Source: Thermus sp. LT1-2-5 (lineage in GTDB: Bacteria; Deinococcota; Deinococci; Deinococcales; Thermaceae). From it: DNA of 61,458 nt. This document shows positions 1 to 9,289 of this stretch, one piece after another. Below the pieces are notes generated by a model that searched no databases, was not told the origin of the DNA, and saw nothing but the letters and a program-made list of their open reading frames with translations. The stretch lies in the NCBI RefSeq assembly GCF_040363165.1, contig NZ_BSRG01000010.1, forward strand, positions 1 to 61,458, read 5' to 3'. The first letter of the stretch is position 1. Every line of letters begins with the position of its first letter. The position numbers and the translations under genes were made by a program.

Positions 1-1341
1 GAGGAGGTTGCGGTCCCGGAGGTACCCGTGGAAGCGGGCTAGGTCCTCAATCCCCCCCGCGAAGTAGAACTCCCTCCCTCCCCGGTACCGCTCCCGGGTG
101 TAGACGGCGAACTGGCGCATGAAACGGGTGAAGAGGCGGTAAGGGACGAAGCCCGTGGGCTCCAGGAGGTAACGGGCCTCCCAGGGCCGGTCAAAGGGGG
201 TGGCGGTGGCGTAAAGGGTGAAGAGGGCCCGCCAGGCGGCCTCCACGTGGGCCTCGAGGTAGGCCACCCGCTCGGGGTCCTCCACGACGGCCTCTCCCGT
301 CCAGAGGTCGGGGTAGGCGGCCCCGTTTTCCGTGATGTAAAGGGGCCAGGGCACCTCCCGGCCGAGGTGCTTCAAGAGGTGGTAAAGCCCCTCGGGGTAG
401 ACCTCCCACCCCATGGCCGTGACCGGCCCCTCCGGGGGAAGGTAGCGCACGGGCAAAGGCCCCGTCCCCGGGGCCACGCGGACGGGGGCGTAGTAGTTCA
501 CCCCTAGGAAGTCCAGGGGCCTTGCGACGAGCTCCAGGTCACGGGAGAGGTTGGGAGTGGGCGGGGGGTCTTGAAAGGGGCTTTCGGGATACCCCCTGCC
601 CAGGATGGGGTCCAGGAAGTAGCGGTTGTGGTAGCGGTCAGCCACGTCCACCGCCTCGGGGTCCTCGCCGTACACCGGGGCGAAGTTGAGGACGATCCCC
701 ACCCGCTTCGCCCCCGCGGCCCTCAAGGCCTCCACGGCGAGGCCGTGCCCCAGGAGGAGGTGGTGGGCGGCGCGAAGGGCCGCCTCCAGGTTCCTGAGGC
801 CGGGGGCGTGTTCCCCCGTCCAGTGCCCGAGGAAGGCCGAGCACCAGGGCTCGTTCAGGGTGGCGAAGAAGGGCACCCGGTCGGCGAGGGCCCGGGCCAC
901 CGCCTCGGCGTACTCGGCGAAGGCGAAGGCGGTCTCCCGGCTCCGCCAACCGCCCCGGTCCTCGAGGGCCTGGGGCAGGTCCCAGTGGTAGAGGGTGAGG
1001 AAGGGCGTGATCCCCGCCGCGAGAAGCCGGTCCACCAGGCGGTCGTGAAAGGCGAGGCCCTTGGGGTTGATCCGCCCCCGGCCCTCGGGGAGGATCCGAG
1101 GCCAGGCCACGGAGAAGCGATAGACCCCCACCCCAAGGGATTGCATAAGGGCAATGTCCTCCTCGTAGCGGTGGTAGTGGTCGCAGGCGGGCTCCCCTGT
1201 GCTTCCGCCCCAGATGGCCCCCGGGCGGCGGGCGAAGGTGTCCCAGATGGAAGGCCCCCGCCCGTCCTCCTGGGTGGCCCCCTCGATCTGGTAGGCGCTG
1301 GTGGCTACCCCCCACAGAAACTTTTCGGCGTTCTCGGCCAT
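1..1341 (-). CDS. GH1 beta-glycosidase with foreign C-terminus (partial)
   Basis: Hydrolyses beta-linked glycosides; cytoplasmic family-1 retaining glycosidase. The start is ATG 1341, with AGGAGG just upstream. The N-terminal (beta/alpha)8 sequence is intact: the acid/base Glu in TLNEPW is residue 164 and the nucleophile in YITENG is residue 338, the positions known for Thermus GH1 enzymes of about 431 residues. After HVEAA (about residue 370) the usual WSLxDNFEW region is absent. An unrelated sequence follows (FDRPWEARYLLEP, then REFYFAGGIEDLARF) and stays open to the window edge. I infer that a deletion or recombination fused it to another gene near position 238, so activity is doubtful. 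It lies 21 nt downstream of a sugar permease gene on the same strand. Confidence 0.85.
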   Translation of the reverse strand, partial: MAENAEKFLWGVATSAYQIEGATQEDGRGPSIWDTFARRPGAIWGGSTGEPACDHYHRYEEDIALMQSLGVGVYRFSVAWPRILPEGRGRINPKGLAFHDRLVDRLLAAGITPFLTLYHWDLPQALEDRGGWRSRETAFAFAEYAEAVARALADRVPFFATLNEPWCSAFLGHWTGEHAPGLRNLEAALRAAHHLLLGHGLAVEALRAAGAKRVGIVLNFAPVYGEDPEAVDVADRYHNRYFLDPILGRGYPESPFQDPPPTPNLSRDLELVARPLDFLGVNYYAPVRVAPGTGPLPVRYLPPEGPVTAMGWEVYPEGLYHLLKHLGREVPWPLYITENGAAYPDLWTGEAVVEDPERVAYLEAHVEAAWRALFTLYATATPFDRPWEARYLLEPTGFVPYRLFTRFMRQFAVYTRERYRGGREFYFAGGIEDLARFHGYLRDRNLL

Positions 1342-1362
1342 GCGCGTTCCTCCTCCCAACGC

Positions 1363-2118
1363 CTAGCCCTTCACCGACCCGGCGGTGAGGCCTTGGATGA
1401 GCTGGCGCTGCGCGAAGAAGAAGAGGACGAGGACGGGCAGCGTGGCCACCGTGGCGGCGGCCATGACCAGGTCGTAGCGGTTCTGGTAGTTGCCCACGAA
1501 GTTGCGGATGCCCACGGGAATGGTGGCGGTGGCCTCGGTGGTGAGGACCTGGGCGAAGAGGAGCTCGTCCCAGGCGGTGAGGAAGATGTAGACGGCCGTG
1601 GCCGCGAGGCCCGGGAGGGCCAGGGGCAGGATCACCCGGTGGAAGGCCTGGAAGGGCGTGGCCCCGTCCACCATGGCCGCCTCCTCCAGCTCCTTGGGAA
1701 TGGAGGCGAAGAAGCCCCTGAGGACCCAGATGCTCAGGGGAACGAAGAAGGCGGTGTAGGTGAAGACAAGCCCCCCGTAGCTGCCCACGAGGCGCACCTC
1801 GAGGCCCAAAGCGGAGCGGACCCAGTTCTGCACGTAGATGTACATGATGTAGATGGGGATCAGGAAGAGGATTCCGGGGATCACCTGGGTCACGAGGACG
1901 CTTCCCCCAAAAAGCTCCGCTCCGGGGAAGCGGAACCGGGCGAGGGCGTACCCGGCGAAGGTGGCCACGGCCAGGGCGAAGGCCGTGGTCAGGGAGCAGA
2001 CCAGGAAGGAGTTTTTCAAGTAGTGAAAGAAGGGCAGGACGCGCCAGATGTCCAGGTAGTTGCCCCACTGGGGCGCCTTGGGGAAAAGACTTCCCGTGGC
2101 CGCCTCCAGCTGGGTCAT
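1363..2118 (-). CDS. MalG-type sugar ABC permease, N-terminally truncated
   Basis: Inner-membrane permease of a carbohydrate ABC importer (binding-protein-dependent transport family). The EAA loop that docks the ATPase is clear (EEAAMVDGATPFQAFHRVI), followed by typical C-terminal membrane helices. At 251 residues it is about 30 short: the family's first transmembrane helix is missing, and the protein starts in the periplasmic loop before the LKNSF segment. Upstream sequence is immediately VapC coding sequence, so the gene was probably cut by insertion of the vapBC cassette. No partner permease, ATPase or binding protein is in the window. It would feed sugars to the adjacent glycosidase, but is probably non-functional. 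Confidence 0.8.
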   Translation of the reverse strand: MTQLEAATGSLFPKAPQWGNYLDIWRVLPFFHYLKNSFLVCSLTTAFALAVATFAGYALARFRFPGAELFGGSVLVTQVIPGILFLIPIYIMYIYVQNWVRSALGLEVRLVGSYGGLVFTYTAFFVPLSIWVLRGFFASIPKELEEAAMVDGATPFQAFHRVILPLALPGLAATAVYIFLTAWDELLFAQVLTTEATATIPVGIRNFVGNYQNRYDLVMAAATVATLPVLVLFFFAQRQLIQGLTAGSVKG

Positions 2119-2148
2119 GAGGGAGGTGTTTGATCCGGCCCCCTGAGC

Positions 2149-2535
2149 TTAGCGCACCACCCGTATCCGCACGCCCGGGATCTGGCTCCAGGCCCGGTCT
2201 GTGGTGAGGATCTCCAAGCCCCGCACCTTCCCCGTGGCCAAGCAGGCCCGGTCCCCAAGGGAAAACCCCAAGGGGCGGGTCAAGGGATCCAGGGCACCCG
2301 CCTCGAGGGCTTCCTCCAAGGTGAAGGGCACCACCTCGAGGCCCATCGCCAGCAGTCTGGCCACAATCCGGTCCGCGTCTTTTCCTCTACCCTTGAGCTT
2401 GCCCACCACCTCGGCCAGGTTCACTGCGCTGATGGCCGCCCCCTCACGCAAGGCCTGGCGCACCACCTCGAAGCCGGACTCCCTTTGCAGGTAGGCGAGC
2501 AAGGCGGAAGCGTCCAGAAGTTTTTCCTCAGGCAT
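2149..2535 (-). CDS. vapC: VapC-like PIN-domain toxin
   Basis: Predicted PIN-fold endoribonuclease, 128 residues, the toxin of a type II toxin-antitoxin pair. The N-terminus LLDASALLAYL carries the first PIN Asp. A second acidic site lies in NLAEVVGKL, and FSLGDRACLA plus TTDRAW give the C-terminal acidic residues, so the metal-binding set looks complete. The chosen ATG at 2535 overlaps the antitoxin gene by 8 nt, the usual coupling. It ends next to the truncated permease. Confidence 0.9.
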   Translation of the reverse strand: MPEEKLLDASALLAYLQRESGFEVVRQALREGAAISAVNLAEVVGKLKGRGKDADRIVARLLAMGLEVVPFTLEEALEAGALDPLTRPLGFSLGDRACLATGKVRGLEILTTDRAWSQIPGVRIRVVR

Positions 2536-2791
2536 CCCGCTCGGCCTCCAAGCGCCGTTCCCGCAAAAGCTCCTCGGTAAGGCTTTCCTTGATGTCGGAA
2601 AGCTCCTCCCAAAGCGCTTCCTCCACCCGTTCCCAAGGTTCCAGCACCAGGCGACCCTCCTCCACCAAGGCCACCAACCGGGTCCCCGGCCTAAGGCCCA
2701 AGGCCCGGCGCAAGGGGCTCGGGAGGAGCACCCTTCCCTGGGCATCAACCGTTAGTGTGGTGGAGTGGACCTTTTTCACCATATAAGCCAT
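2528..2791 (-). CDS. vapB: VapB-like antitoxin, AbrB/SpoVT DNA-binding family
   Basis: An 87-residue antitoxin. The N-terminal swapped-hairpin AbrB fold is recognisable in TTLTVDAQGRVLLPSPLRRALGL; the Glu-rich C-terminal half (EELSDIKESLTEELLRER) would wrap the toxin. It precedes and overlaps vapC. By analogy with the family it should repress its own promoter; the upstream 2793-2880 stretch contains a relic PVKG-stop resembling the C-terminus of the permease, so the cassette border lies there. Confidence 0.88.
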   Translation of the reverse strand: MAYMVKKVHSTTLTVDAQGRVLLPSPLRRALGLRPGTRLVALVEEGRLVLEPWERVEEALWEELSDIKESLTEELLRERRLEAERDA

Positions 2792-2909
2792 TCTACACCA
2801 CGTTCACATCCCCCCGCACGTCTAGCCCTTCACCGGCCTCTCCTCCGGAGAAGGGTGTACAAGCTTTTTCGCGGCCCTGAGCTGAGGCTTTCCCCAGTTT
2901 GGGGTAGTA

Positions 2910-2923
2910 TGGAAGCGCTTTTA
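2910..2923 (+). promoter_or_regulatory. LacI-family-type operator
   Basis: TGGAAGCGCTTTTA is a near-palindrome centred on CG and matches the LacI/CcpA-type operator shape. It sits 12 nt before the start of the amylolytic gene, next to the AGGAGG ribosome binding site. It probably mediates sugar-responsive repression; no LacI regulator is in the window. Confidence 0.45.
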
Positions 2924-2934
2924 CAGGAGGGAAT

Positions 2935-5064
2935 ATGCGGCGAATCCTGGCGCTGGTAGCGGTCCTCGGCTGGGCCTTGGGGGTGCCGGTCACCTTCCGC
3001 TACACCCCGCCCCCGGGGTTGGAGGTGCGGACAGTGAGCCTCAGGGGCTCGTTCAACGGCTGGGGCGAGACCCCCATGAAGAAGGAGGACGGCTCCTGGA
3101 CGATAACCTTGGATCTGGAACCAGGCGAGTACCAGTACAAGTTCTTTATCAACGGCCAGTGGCCCAAGGACATGTGCCACGACCCCACCTTCGGCACCCC
3201 AATGGTGGACCCCACGGCCGCAGGTTGTGTGGACGACGGCTTCGGCGGCCAGAACGCGGTGATCGTGGTCCAGGCCCCATTAGCCCCGGGCGGGCCGGTG
3301 GCCCTGGAGTTCGCCCATGACCCCAAGGAGGCCCGCTACCTCTCCCTGGCGGACGGAAAGCTTTCCCTTCGCTTTAGCGCCGCCGAAGGGGTGGTCGCCA
3401 AGGCCTAGCTGGAGGCGGGCGGGGAGCGGTTCCCCATGCACCGCCAGCTCTTTTTCCCGGGAACTGAGGTGTGGCGCGTGGCGGTGGCGCCTGGGATCGG
3501 GGCGTACCGCATCCGGGTCCAGACCCAAGACGGCCGGGAAGAGGTCTTTGGCCCCTTTACCCCCCCTGCGCACCCCTTTGCCGAGGTGCCCTGGGTAGGG
3601 GAAGGGGTGGGCTACCAGATCTTCCCGGAGCGCTTCTTCAACGGCGACCCCAGCAACGACGCCAAGGCCCTGGAGACCGATGAGTACCAGTTCAACCTGG
3701 TCTGGCAGCGCTCGGGAGAGATGGGACCCCACCTCTCGGGCTGGACCGACCCGCCCAGCGTGCACCACTGCTGCCACCAGTACTTCGGGGGCGACCTGGT
3801 GGGCGTCCTGGCCAAGCTTCCCCACCTCGAGGCCCTCGGGGTCAGCTTGATCTACTTCAACCCCCTCTTTGACTCGGGCTCGGCCCACGGTTACGACACC
3901 CACGACCACCTCGAGGTCTCGCCCAAGTTCGGCGACAAGACCCTCCTGAAGAAACTTTTGGAGGAGGCCCACCGCCGGGGAATGCGGGTCATCTTTGACT
4001 TCGTACCCAACCACACCGGCCTGGGCTTCTGGGCCTTCCAGGACGTGGTCCGGCGGGGGCCGGCTTCCCCCTACTGGAACTGGTACTTCATCAAGCGCTG
4101 GCCCTTCACGCCGGGGGACGGCCAGGCCTACGAGGGCTGGTGGGGCCTGGGGAACCTGCCGAAGCTCAACACCGCCAACCCGGGGGTCCGGCGCTACCTC
4201 CTAGAGGTCGCCAAGTACTGGCTGCGCTTCGGCTTTGACGGCGTGCGGGTGGACGTGCCCGGGGATCTCCTGGATGCCCACGGCTTCTTCAAGGCCCTCC
4301 GGACCGAACTCAAGGGGCTCAAGCCCGAGGCCTACCTGGTGGGCGAGATCTGGCAGCGCGATACAAGCTGGCTCCAGGGAGACGAGTTTGACTCCCTGAT
4401 GAACTACGCCATCGGCCGGGACATCCTGTTGCGCTTCGCCAAGGGGGGAAGCCTGGCCCTTTACAACGGGAGGCGGGCCTTGGCCGACCTCTCCCGGACC
4501 TACGCCCTCTACCCCGAGGCCGTGGCCGGCATGGGCTTCAACCTGATCAGCTCCCACGACACCGCCCGGCTCCTCACCGAGGTGGGGGGCGGGGGCCTAG
4601 GGGACGTCCCAAGCTCCGAGGCCCGGGCCCGGCAGCGGTTGGCCGCAGCCCTCCTCTACGCCCTCCCCGGGGTCCCGGTGACCTTCCAGGGGGACGAGTG
4701 CGGCTTTACCGGGGAGAAACCCGATAAGCCCCCGTACGACCTCCAACGGTACCCCTTTCAGTGGGACCGGTGCCGCGGGGAGACCCTGGCCTTTTACCAA
4801 GGGCTGGCCTGGCTGCGCCGGGAGCTCCCCGCCCTGAGGAGCGCGGTCTTCCGGGGGTATCTGGGGGAAGGCCACCTGCTCGCCTTCTTCCGCGGGGAGC
4901 CGGGAGAAGGCGAGGTGTTAGCGGCCTTCAATAGCGGCCTCGAGGCCACCCCCCTGCCCCTGCCCCCGGGGGGCTGGCGGGACCCCCTCGAGGGGCGCAC
5001 CTACCGGAACCAGGTGGAGATCCCGCCTTTGGGCTTCCGCTACCTGGTCCATTCCGGTGGCTAG
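2935..5064 (+). pseudogene. Neopullulanase/alpha-amylase (GH13), in-frame stop
   Basis: A secreted starch-degrading enzyme of about 709 codons. It has a signal peptide (MRRILALVAVLGWALG), then a CBM48/CBM20-like starch-binding domain (RGSFNGW, GEYQYKFFI) and a GH13 barrel with all four motifs: DFVPNH, GVRVDVPGD (nucleophile Asp), LVGEIW (acid Glu) and SSHDTA. A single TAG at 3406-3408 interrupts it; the same frame continues on both sides without any shift. The downstream part could be re-initiated at ATG 3436, giving a 542-residue unexported protein. I read this as a recent nonsense mutation, or conceivably a sequencing error. Confidence 0.88.
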
Positions 5065-5129
5065 GGACCTTGGGGTTGTGCTGCGGGGTCCATGCGCCTT
5101 ATCGGCGGGGCCACCCAGATCCTCCCTGG

Positions 5130-5156
5130 CCCGAAGGTTCTTCGGGGCGTTTTTTA
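5130..5156 (+). terminator. Intrinsic terminator after amylolytic gene
   Basis: CCCGAAG-GTT-CTTCGGG stem-loop followed by GCGTTTTTT. Correct orientation and about 65 nt past the stop of the GH13 gene. Confidence 0.8.
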
Positions 5157-5303
5157 GCCCCACCTAAAGGCCCTCTCCCATAGGGGCCTCGCCCACGTCC
5201 CCCTAACCCCCGGAGAGGCTGGAGCGGATCCTTTCCGCCTCCCGGGGGGCGGGGATACCGATCCCGCCTGCTTCGGGGAGGGGTCCCACCCGAGGCTCCG
5301 GGG

Positions 5304-5603
5304 GTGAGCCCCGAGCGGGACACCCAAGAACCTTTCCTGGCCCGGTATGCGGCGGAAAAGGGCCTCCAGGGAAGGGACGTGGCCCTGGGGGGAAGCCTCT
5401 ACCAGGACCTGGAGGCACAGGGCTTCCACGAGGCCCAGCGCTACCGGAAAAGCCCGCCCCATGCCCTGGCCCACGGGATGCGCAAGGAGGAGGCCCTTCG
5501 GGCGCTCTTGTAAAGGCCCACCCCTCCACCCCCCAAGAGGATCCCAGCCTGCTCGGGGTGCGCCTACTTTGAGCTCCACTTCGTGGAAGAAGGGGATGGT
5601 TAA
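5304..5603 (+). pseudogene. cas4: cas4 C-terminal remnant (with upstream in-frame ORF)
   Basis: The last about 20 codons read IPACSGCAYFELHFVEEGDG, matching the C-terminal Fe-S cluster region of Cas4 nucleases, where CxGCAYxELC is usual; the final Cys is His here. The stop overlaps the ATG of the cas1 remnant, the normal cas4-cas1 arrangement. The same frame upstream is a 69-codon ORF (5304-5513) ending MRKEEALRALL; a TAA separates it from the Fe-S segment. That upstream part is not clearly Cas4, and no RecB-type motifs are visible. Confidence 0.6.
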
Positions 5604-5770
5604 GCCGGTCTACGCCTTCTCCTCGGGAAGGCTTGGCGGGATGGCCAACACCATCGTCCTGGAAACCCCCGAGCACAAGCGCCACCTGCCCGTGGAGCAG
5701 GTACCGGGGCTCTCCCTCTTTGGCGAGGTGGACCTCAACAAGCGCTTCCTGAAGTTCGCCGCCCCGAAGG
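5596..5770 (+). pseudogene. cas1: cas1 N-terminal remnant
   Basis: About 58 codons from ATG 5596 match the N-terminal beta-strand domain of type I Cas1 integrases: VYAFSSGRL, NTIVLE, RHLPVEQV and FGEVDLNKR are in the family order and spacing. The catalytic alpha-helical domain is gone; sequence similarity ends near 5770, where antisense IS256-like transposase sequence begins. No CRISPR array is visible nearby. Confidence 0.8.
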
Positions 5771-5774
5771 GCCA

Positions 5775-5985
5775 CCTGGCCGAAGGCGGTTTCCAGCCTA
5801 CGGGGGTAGTGGCCGTTCTTGCGGCCGCCGTGTTCCCGAAAGAAGGCCGCAGAGTACGCCCCCTGGGCATGGCCCTGGTCGGCGTCCAGCAGGATCTGCA
5901 AGACCTCGGTCCCCGTCTCCAGGACCTGGCGCAAAAGGAGCTCGCCTTCCTCCCCGGCCACCGCCGGCCCGTGCCCTTCGCCGAG
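5775..5985 (-). pseudogene. IS256-family (Mutator) transposase N-terminal fragment
   Basis: Reading the minus strand, LLLRQVLETGTEVLQILLD and then GGRKNGHYPRRLETAFGQV match the N-terminal DNA-binding part of Mutator-type transposases (family consensus RxNGYxxRxLxTxxGxxxL). The DDE catalytic region is missing. The fragment abuts cas1 on one side and reverse gyrase on the other, so it may mark the event that destroyed both. Confidence 0.7.
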
Positions 5986-6017
5986 GGGCCCAGGGCTTTT
6001 CGGGTTAGGATGGGGCC

Positions 6018-7840
6018 GTGATCCCGACGCGCTACGCCGCCTACTGCCCAAACTGCGGCGGCGAGGCGGAAAGCGAGCGCCTCGCTGCGGGGCTTGCCTG
6101 CGCCCGCTGCCAGCCGGACCCCCAAAAGCCTCCCCTCCCCGGGGCGCTCGCCCATTTCGCCGCCCAGGAAAAGGCCCTCGCCGACTGGACCCGCTTCTTT
6201 ACGGCCCAGGTGGGCGCCCCGCCCTGGCCGCGGCAGCGGGCCTGGGCCGCGCGGGTGGTGCAGGGGCGCTCCTTCGCCATGCTCGCCCCCACGGGGATCG
6301 GCAAGACCACCTTCGGCCTCCTCACCGCCAGCTGGCTTGCCAGGGAGGGGCGGCGGAGCTACCTCGTCTTCCCCACCCGCCTCCTCGTGGCCCAGGCGGC
6401 GGAGCGGCTTCGGGCCCTGGGCGCCCCCTTCGCCGCCTACACCGGGAAGCCCCGGGAGAAGGAAGCCCTCCTCGAGGGCGGCCGCCCCATCGGCCTCTTC
6501 ACCGTGGCCTTCCTCCACAAAAACCACGCCCGGCTCCCCCGGCCCGTGGACTTCCTCTTCGTGGACGATGTGGCCAGCCTCCTCAAGTCGGCGCGGAACG
6601 TGGACCGGGTCCTGGGGCTTCTGGGCTTCGCCCCCGAGGACGTGGAGAAGGGCCTCGCCCTCATCCGGCTCCGGAGGAGGCACCCTGAGGAGGCCGAGCG
6701 GAGGGCCGAAAGGCTGAGGGGGAAGGCCCGGGGGGTCCTCGCCGTGGCGAGCGCCACCGCAAGGCCGCACTCGCCGCGGGTCCACCTCTTCCGCGAGCTT
6801 TTGGGCTTTGAGGTGGGCACGCCGAGCTTCGCCCTGCGCAAGGTAGCCGACCTCTACGAGGAGGCCTTCGGGCTCTCCCAGGAGGAACTCTGGGCCAGGG
6901 GGGCGGAGTGGGCGGGGCGGCTTGGAAAGGGGGGGCTTTTCTTCCTCCCCGGGGACCTGCCGAAGGAGGCCGCCCTGGACCTCGCCCGCTTCCTCCGGGC
7001 CCGGGGCCTCAGGGCCAAGGCCTATCTGGAGCCCGAGGCGCTCGAGGCCTTCCGGCGGGGCGAGGCAGACCTCCTCGTGGGGTTCGCCTCCTGGCGCAAC
7101 CCCCTGCCCTTTTGCCCCTCCTGGAGGACCCAAGGCTTAAGGCCCTGGTCCGAAGCCTCGCCAGGAGGCCCGGGCTCCAGGAGAAGGAGGTCGCCCCCCT
7201 GCGAGAAGCCCTCCTGGAGCGGCTCGCCGACCCCGCCTTCCGCGCCCGCGTGGCGGAAAGCCCCGAGGTGGGGCTCACCTTCGTGGGGGAAAAGCCCGTC
7301 CTGGTCTTCGCCGACGTCACCGGCTACCTCCAGGCCTCGGGGCGGACGAGCCGCCTCACCCCGGCGGGGCTCACCCAGGGCCTCGCCCTCCTCCTCGCCG
7401 AGGACAGGAAGGCCTTCACCGCCCTCGTGCGCCGGCTCGGCTACCTCCTGGAGGCGCCGCCTCTCCCCGTGGCCGAGGCGGACCTCGAGGCCCTCTTGAA
7501 GCGCGTGGACGAGGACCGGGAACGGCTCGCCCGGGGGAGCGGGGTAGCCTTGCCCTGCCCGAGCGGGTGGTGGTGGTGGAGTCGCCCAACAAGGCCCGCA
7601 CCCTGGCCGGCTTCTTCGGCCGGCCCATGCGCCGCTACCTCCCCGGCCTCGTGGTCTACGAGGCCCTCGCCGAGGAGGGGTACCTGGTGGTCACAGCCAC
7701 CCGGGGCCACGTCACCGACCTCGCCCTCCGGGGCGGGCTTTACGGGGTGGAGACGACCCCCGCCTACCGCCCCCGGTACCACCCCTTGCGGGCCTGCCCC
7801 GAGGGGAGCGTCCCGGACCCCTTGTGCCCCGACGGGACGG
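6018..7840 (+). pseudogene. rgy: Reverse gyrase, decayed
   Basis: Reverse gyrase couples a helicase-like domain to a type IA topoisomerase to introduce positive supercoils. Seen here in order: an N-terminal zinc finger (YCPNCGGEAES...CARC), Walker A LAPTGIGKTTFG, PTRLLVAQ, a VDDVASLLKSARNVD box replacing DEAD, VASATA, and the second RecA-like domain to LLVGFASWRNPL. An internal deletion with frameshift follows near 7100. The next frame encodes VFADVTGYLQASGRTSRL. A second shift near 7556 leads to ERVVVVESPNKARTLAGFF (TOPRIM start) and RGHVTDLA. Coding stops near 7840 against transposase sequence, so most of the topoisomerase, including the catalytic Tyr, is lost. Confidence 0.92.
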
Positions 7841-7856
7841 AGAGCAGACTTGACCG

Positions 7857-8150
7857 TTATACCGCATAGAGCCCCAGGAACCTGAGGGCGGAGAGGGGAT
7901 GGAAGGAGAAGGTCTCCAGGGCCGCCTTCTTCTTCCGCACCCCCCTGCGGTACAGCAGGGACACCAGAAAGGCCCGGAGGACCGCCAAGACTTGCGCCCC
8001 CACGCCCCGCACCTGGCAGGCGTCCTCATGGAGGAGGACGTCCCGTACCCAAAAGGACCGGTTCTCCATCTTCCACCGGGAAAGGAGAAGCTCCCCAAGC
8101 CGCCTCGCGTCTGCTTCCTCGGTCCCCAGGCTGGGGAGGGCGTAGCTCGC
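7857..8150 (-). pseudogene. ISAs1-like transposase C-terminal fragment
   Basis: The fragment reads GTEEADARRLGELLLSRWKMENRSFWVRD..., the conserved C-terminal stretch of ISAs1/IS4-type transposases (HWxIENxLHWVxDV), followed by EDACQVRG and a stop. The N-terminal and first catalytic regions are absent. It truncates reverse gyrase on one side and meets another IS remnant on the other. Confidence 0.7.
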
Positions 8151-8164
8151 CGCGCGCCGTACTT

Positions 8165-8210
8165 CCCCCGTCCCCTTGTACACCCCACCCCCGTCCCCTT
8201 GTACACCCCA
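8165..8210. repeat. Two perfect tandem copies of a 23-bp unit
   Basis: 8165-8187 and 8188-8210 are identical (unit contains CCGTCCCCTTGTACACCCCA). The duplication sits at the border between the two transposase remnants. Confidence 0.9.
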
Positions 8211-8612
8211 CATTCCGCACCCCCTTTACTCCAGCAGGTAAAGAGGGTGTCCAGCATGCGGCCCATGCGGTCGTCGTTGAGGAGGCCTGGGGTGACGCCC
8301 TTTCCCAGAAGCCACTCCGTGGGCTTACCCTCCCAGTAGTGGCCGAAGAGGTAGAGGGGAGAAGAGACAAAGCCTAGGGCGTTCATAATGGCCGCTTACA
8401 AGGTAGCCCCTTCGGGGCTGACCAGGGCCACCCCCGTGCTCACCTTTTCCCCCGGGCGGGGGCCCACCCGTTCGTCCACCAGGGGGACCAGCCCGATACG
8501 GTCCACGGTGCTGGCCACCAGGCCCAGGTGGCCGAGGTCGTACACCCGCAGATCGGGTGTGGCTTCCATCCCAAAATCCTAAGGCCAGGGGAGGAGGGAT
8601 GCGGAATGTGGG
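8206..8612 (-). mobile_element. Internally deleted IS (IS1634/DUF4277-like) with terminal repeats
   Basis: CCCACATTCCGCA at the left end reappears inverted at 8597-8609, giving terminal repeats of at least 13 bp. Inside, the minus strand encodes DLGHLGLVASTVDRIGLVPL, VDERVGPRPGEKVSTGVAL and, after an interruption, MNALGFVSSPLYLFGHYWEG with LLNDDRMGRMLD. This is the N-terminal domain of IS1634-like transposases. The catalytic part is missing, so the element is a short non-autonomous derivative of about 407 bp. Confidence 0.6.
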
Positions 8613-8726
8613 TTGAAGGCCGTCGTAAAGGTCCCCCACCGGGAGCCACGCGGCCCTGGCCAACCGCTCACCAGCAAGGGCAGTGTGGCCGGATAGACCC
8701 GGGCCGCGAAACCCGAGGGCGGGCGC

Positions 8727-9246
8727 TTACCTCCTCCAGAGCCGCTCCATCATCGCCCCAAGGGGAGCGGCGAAGACTCCCTCCCCCAACGGGGAAGGTC
8801 TCCCCTCCCGGGTAAATCACGAAGGCCTCCTGGGGCTTGAGGTCCTTCAGCGCCTCGTGGAACCCCCGGGAAGGCCGGGGATCAAGGCTCCGCTTGACCT
8901 CCACGGCCCAGAGCCTCCCCCCGGGCAGGAGGAGGACCAGGTCCACCTCCGCCCCGGCCCGGGTGCGGTAGAAGTAGGCCTCGCCCCCCTCGGGAAGCAC
9001 CTGGAGGAGGTTCTCCACCACGAAGCCCTCATAGCTCCTCCCCACCACGGGGTGGGCAAGGAGGTCCTCCAAAGTGCGGAGCCCCAGGAGGGCGTGGACC
9101 AGACCGCTGTCCCGCAGGTAGAGCTTGGAGCTTTTCACCAGGCGCTTCCCCACGTTGGCCTCAAGGGGAGGCAGGCGCCTCAGCAGGTAGAGGTCCACCA
9201 GAAGCCGGAGACCTTTAAGCTCCTGGCTTGTGACCGAGGGGCCCAA
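8727..9246 (-). pseudogene. AAA-ATPase/DUF4143 protein, C-terminal fragment
   Basis: Only the DUF4143 nuclease-like half remains: KLYLRDSGLVHALLGL, GRSYEGFVVENLL and AEVDLVLLLPGGRLWAVEVK (PD-(D/E)XK-like core). The N-terminal ATPase with Walker A is missing. Near 8770 a G-run carries a one-base shift; correcting it restores an end ...APLGAMMERLWRR and a TAA at 8727, so the gene is broken at both ends. Confidence 0.75.
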
Positions 9247-9289
9247 AAGGAGCTGGTGGACCTCCTTGAAGGAAACGCGAAGGCCAACT

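Noticed and set aside
571-2133. Long plus-strand ORF over the glycosidase and permease genes
   Set aside because: It is a GC-rich antisense shadow: low-complexity Gly/Arg/Pro/Val content and no family match, while the minus strand carries clear GH1 and permease motifs.
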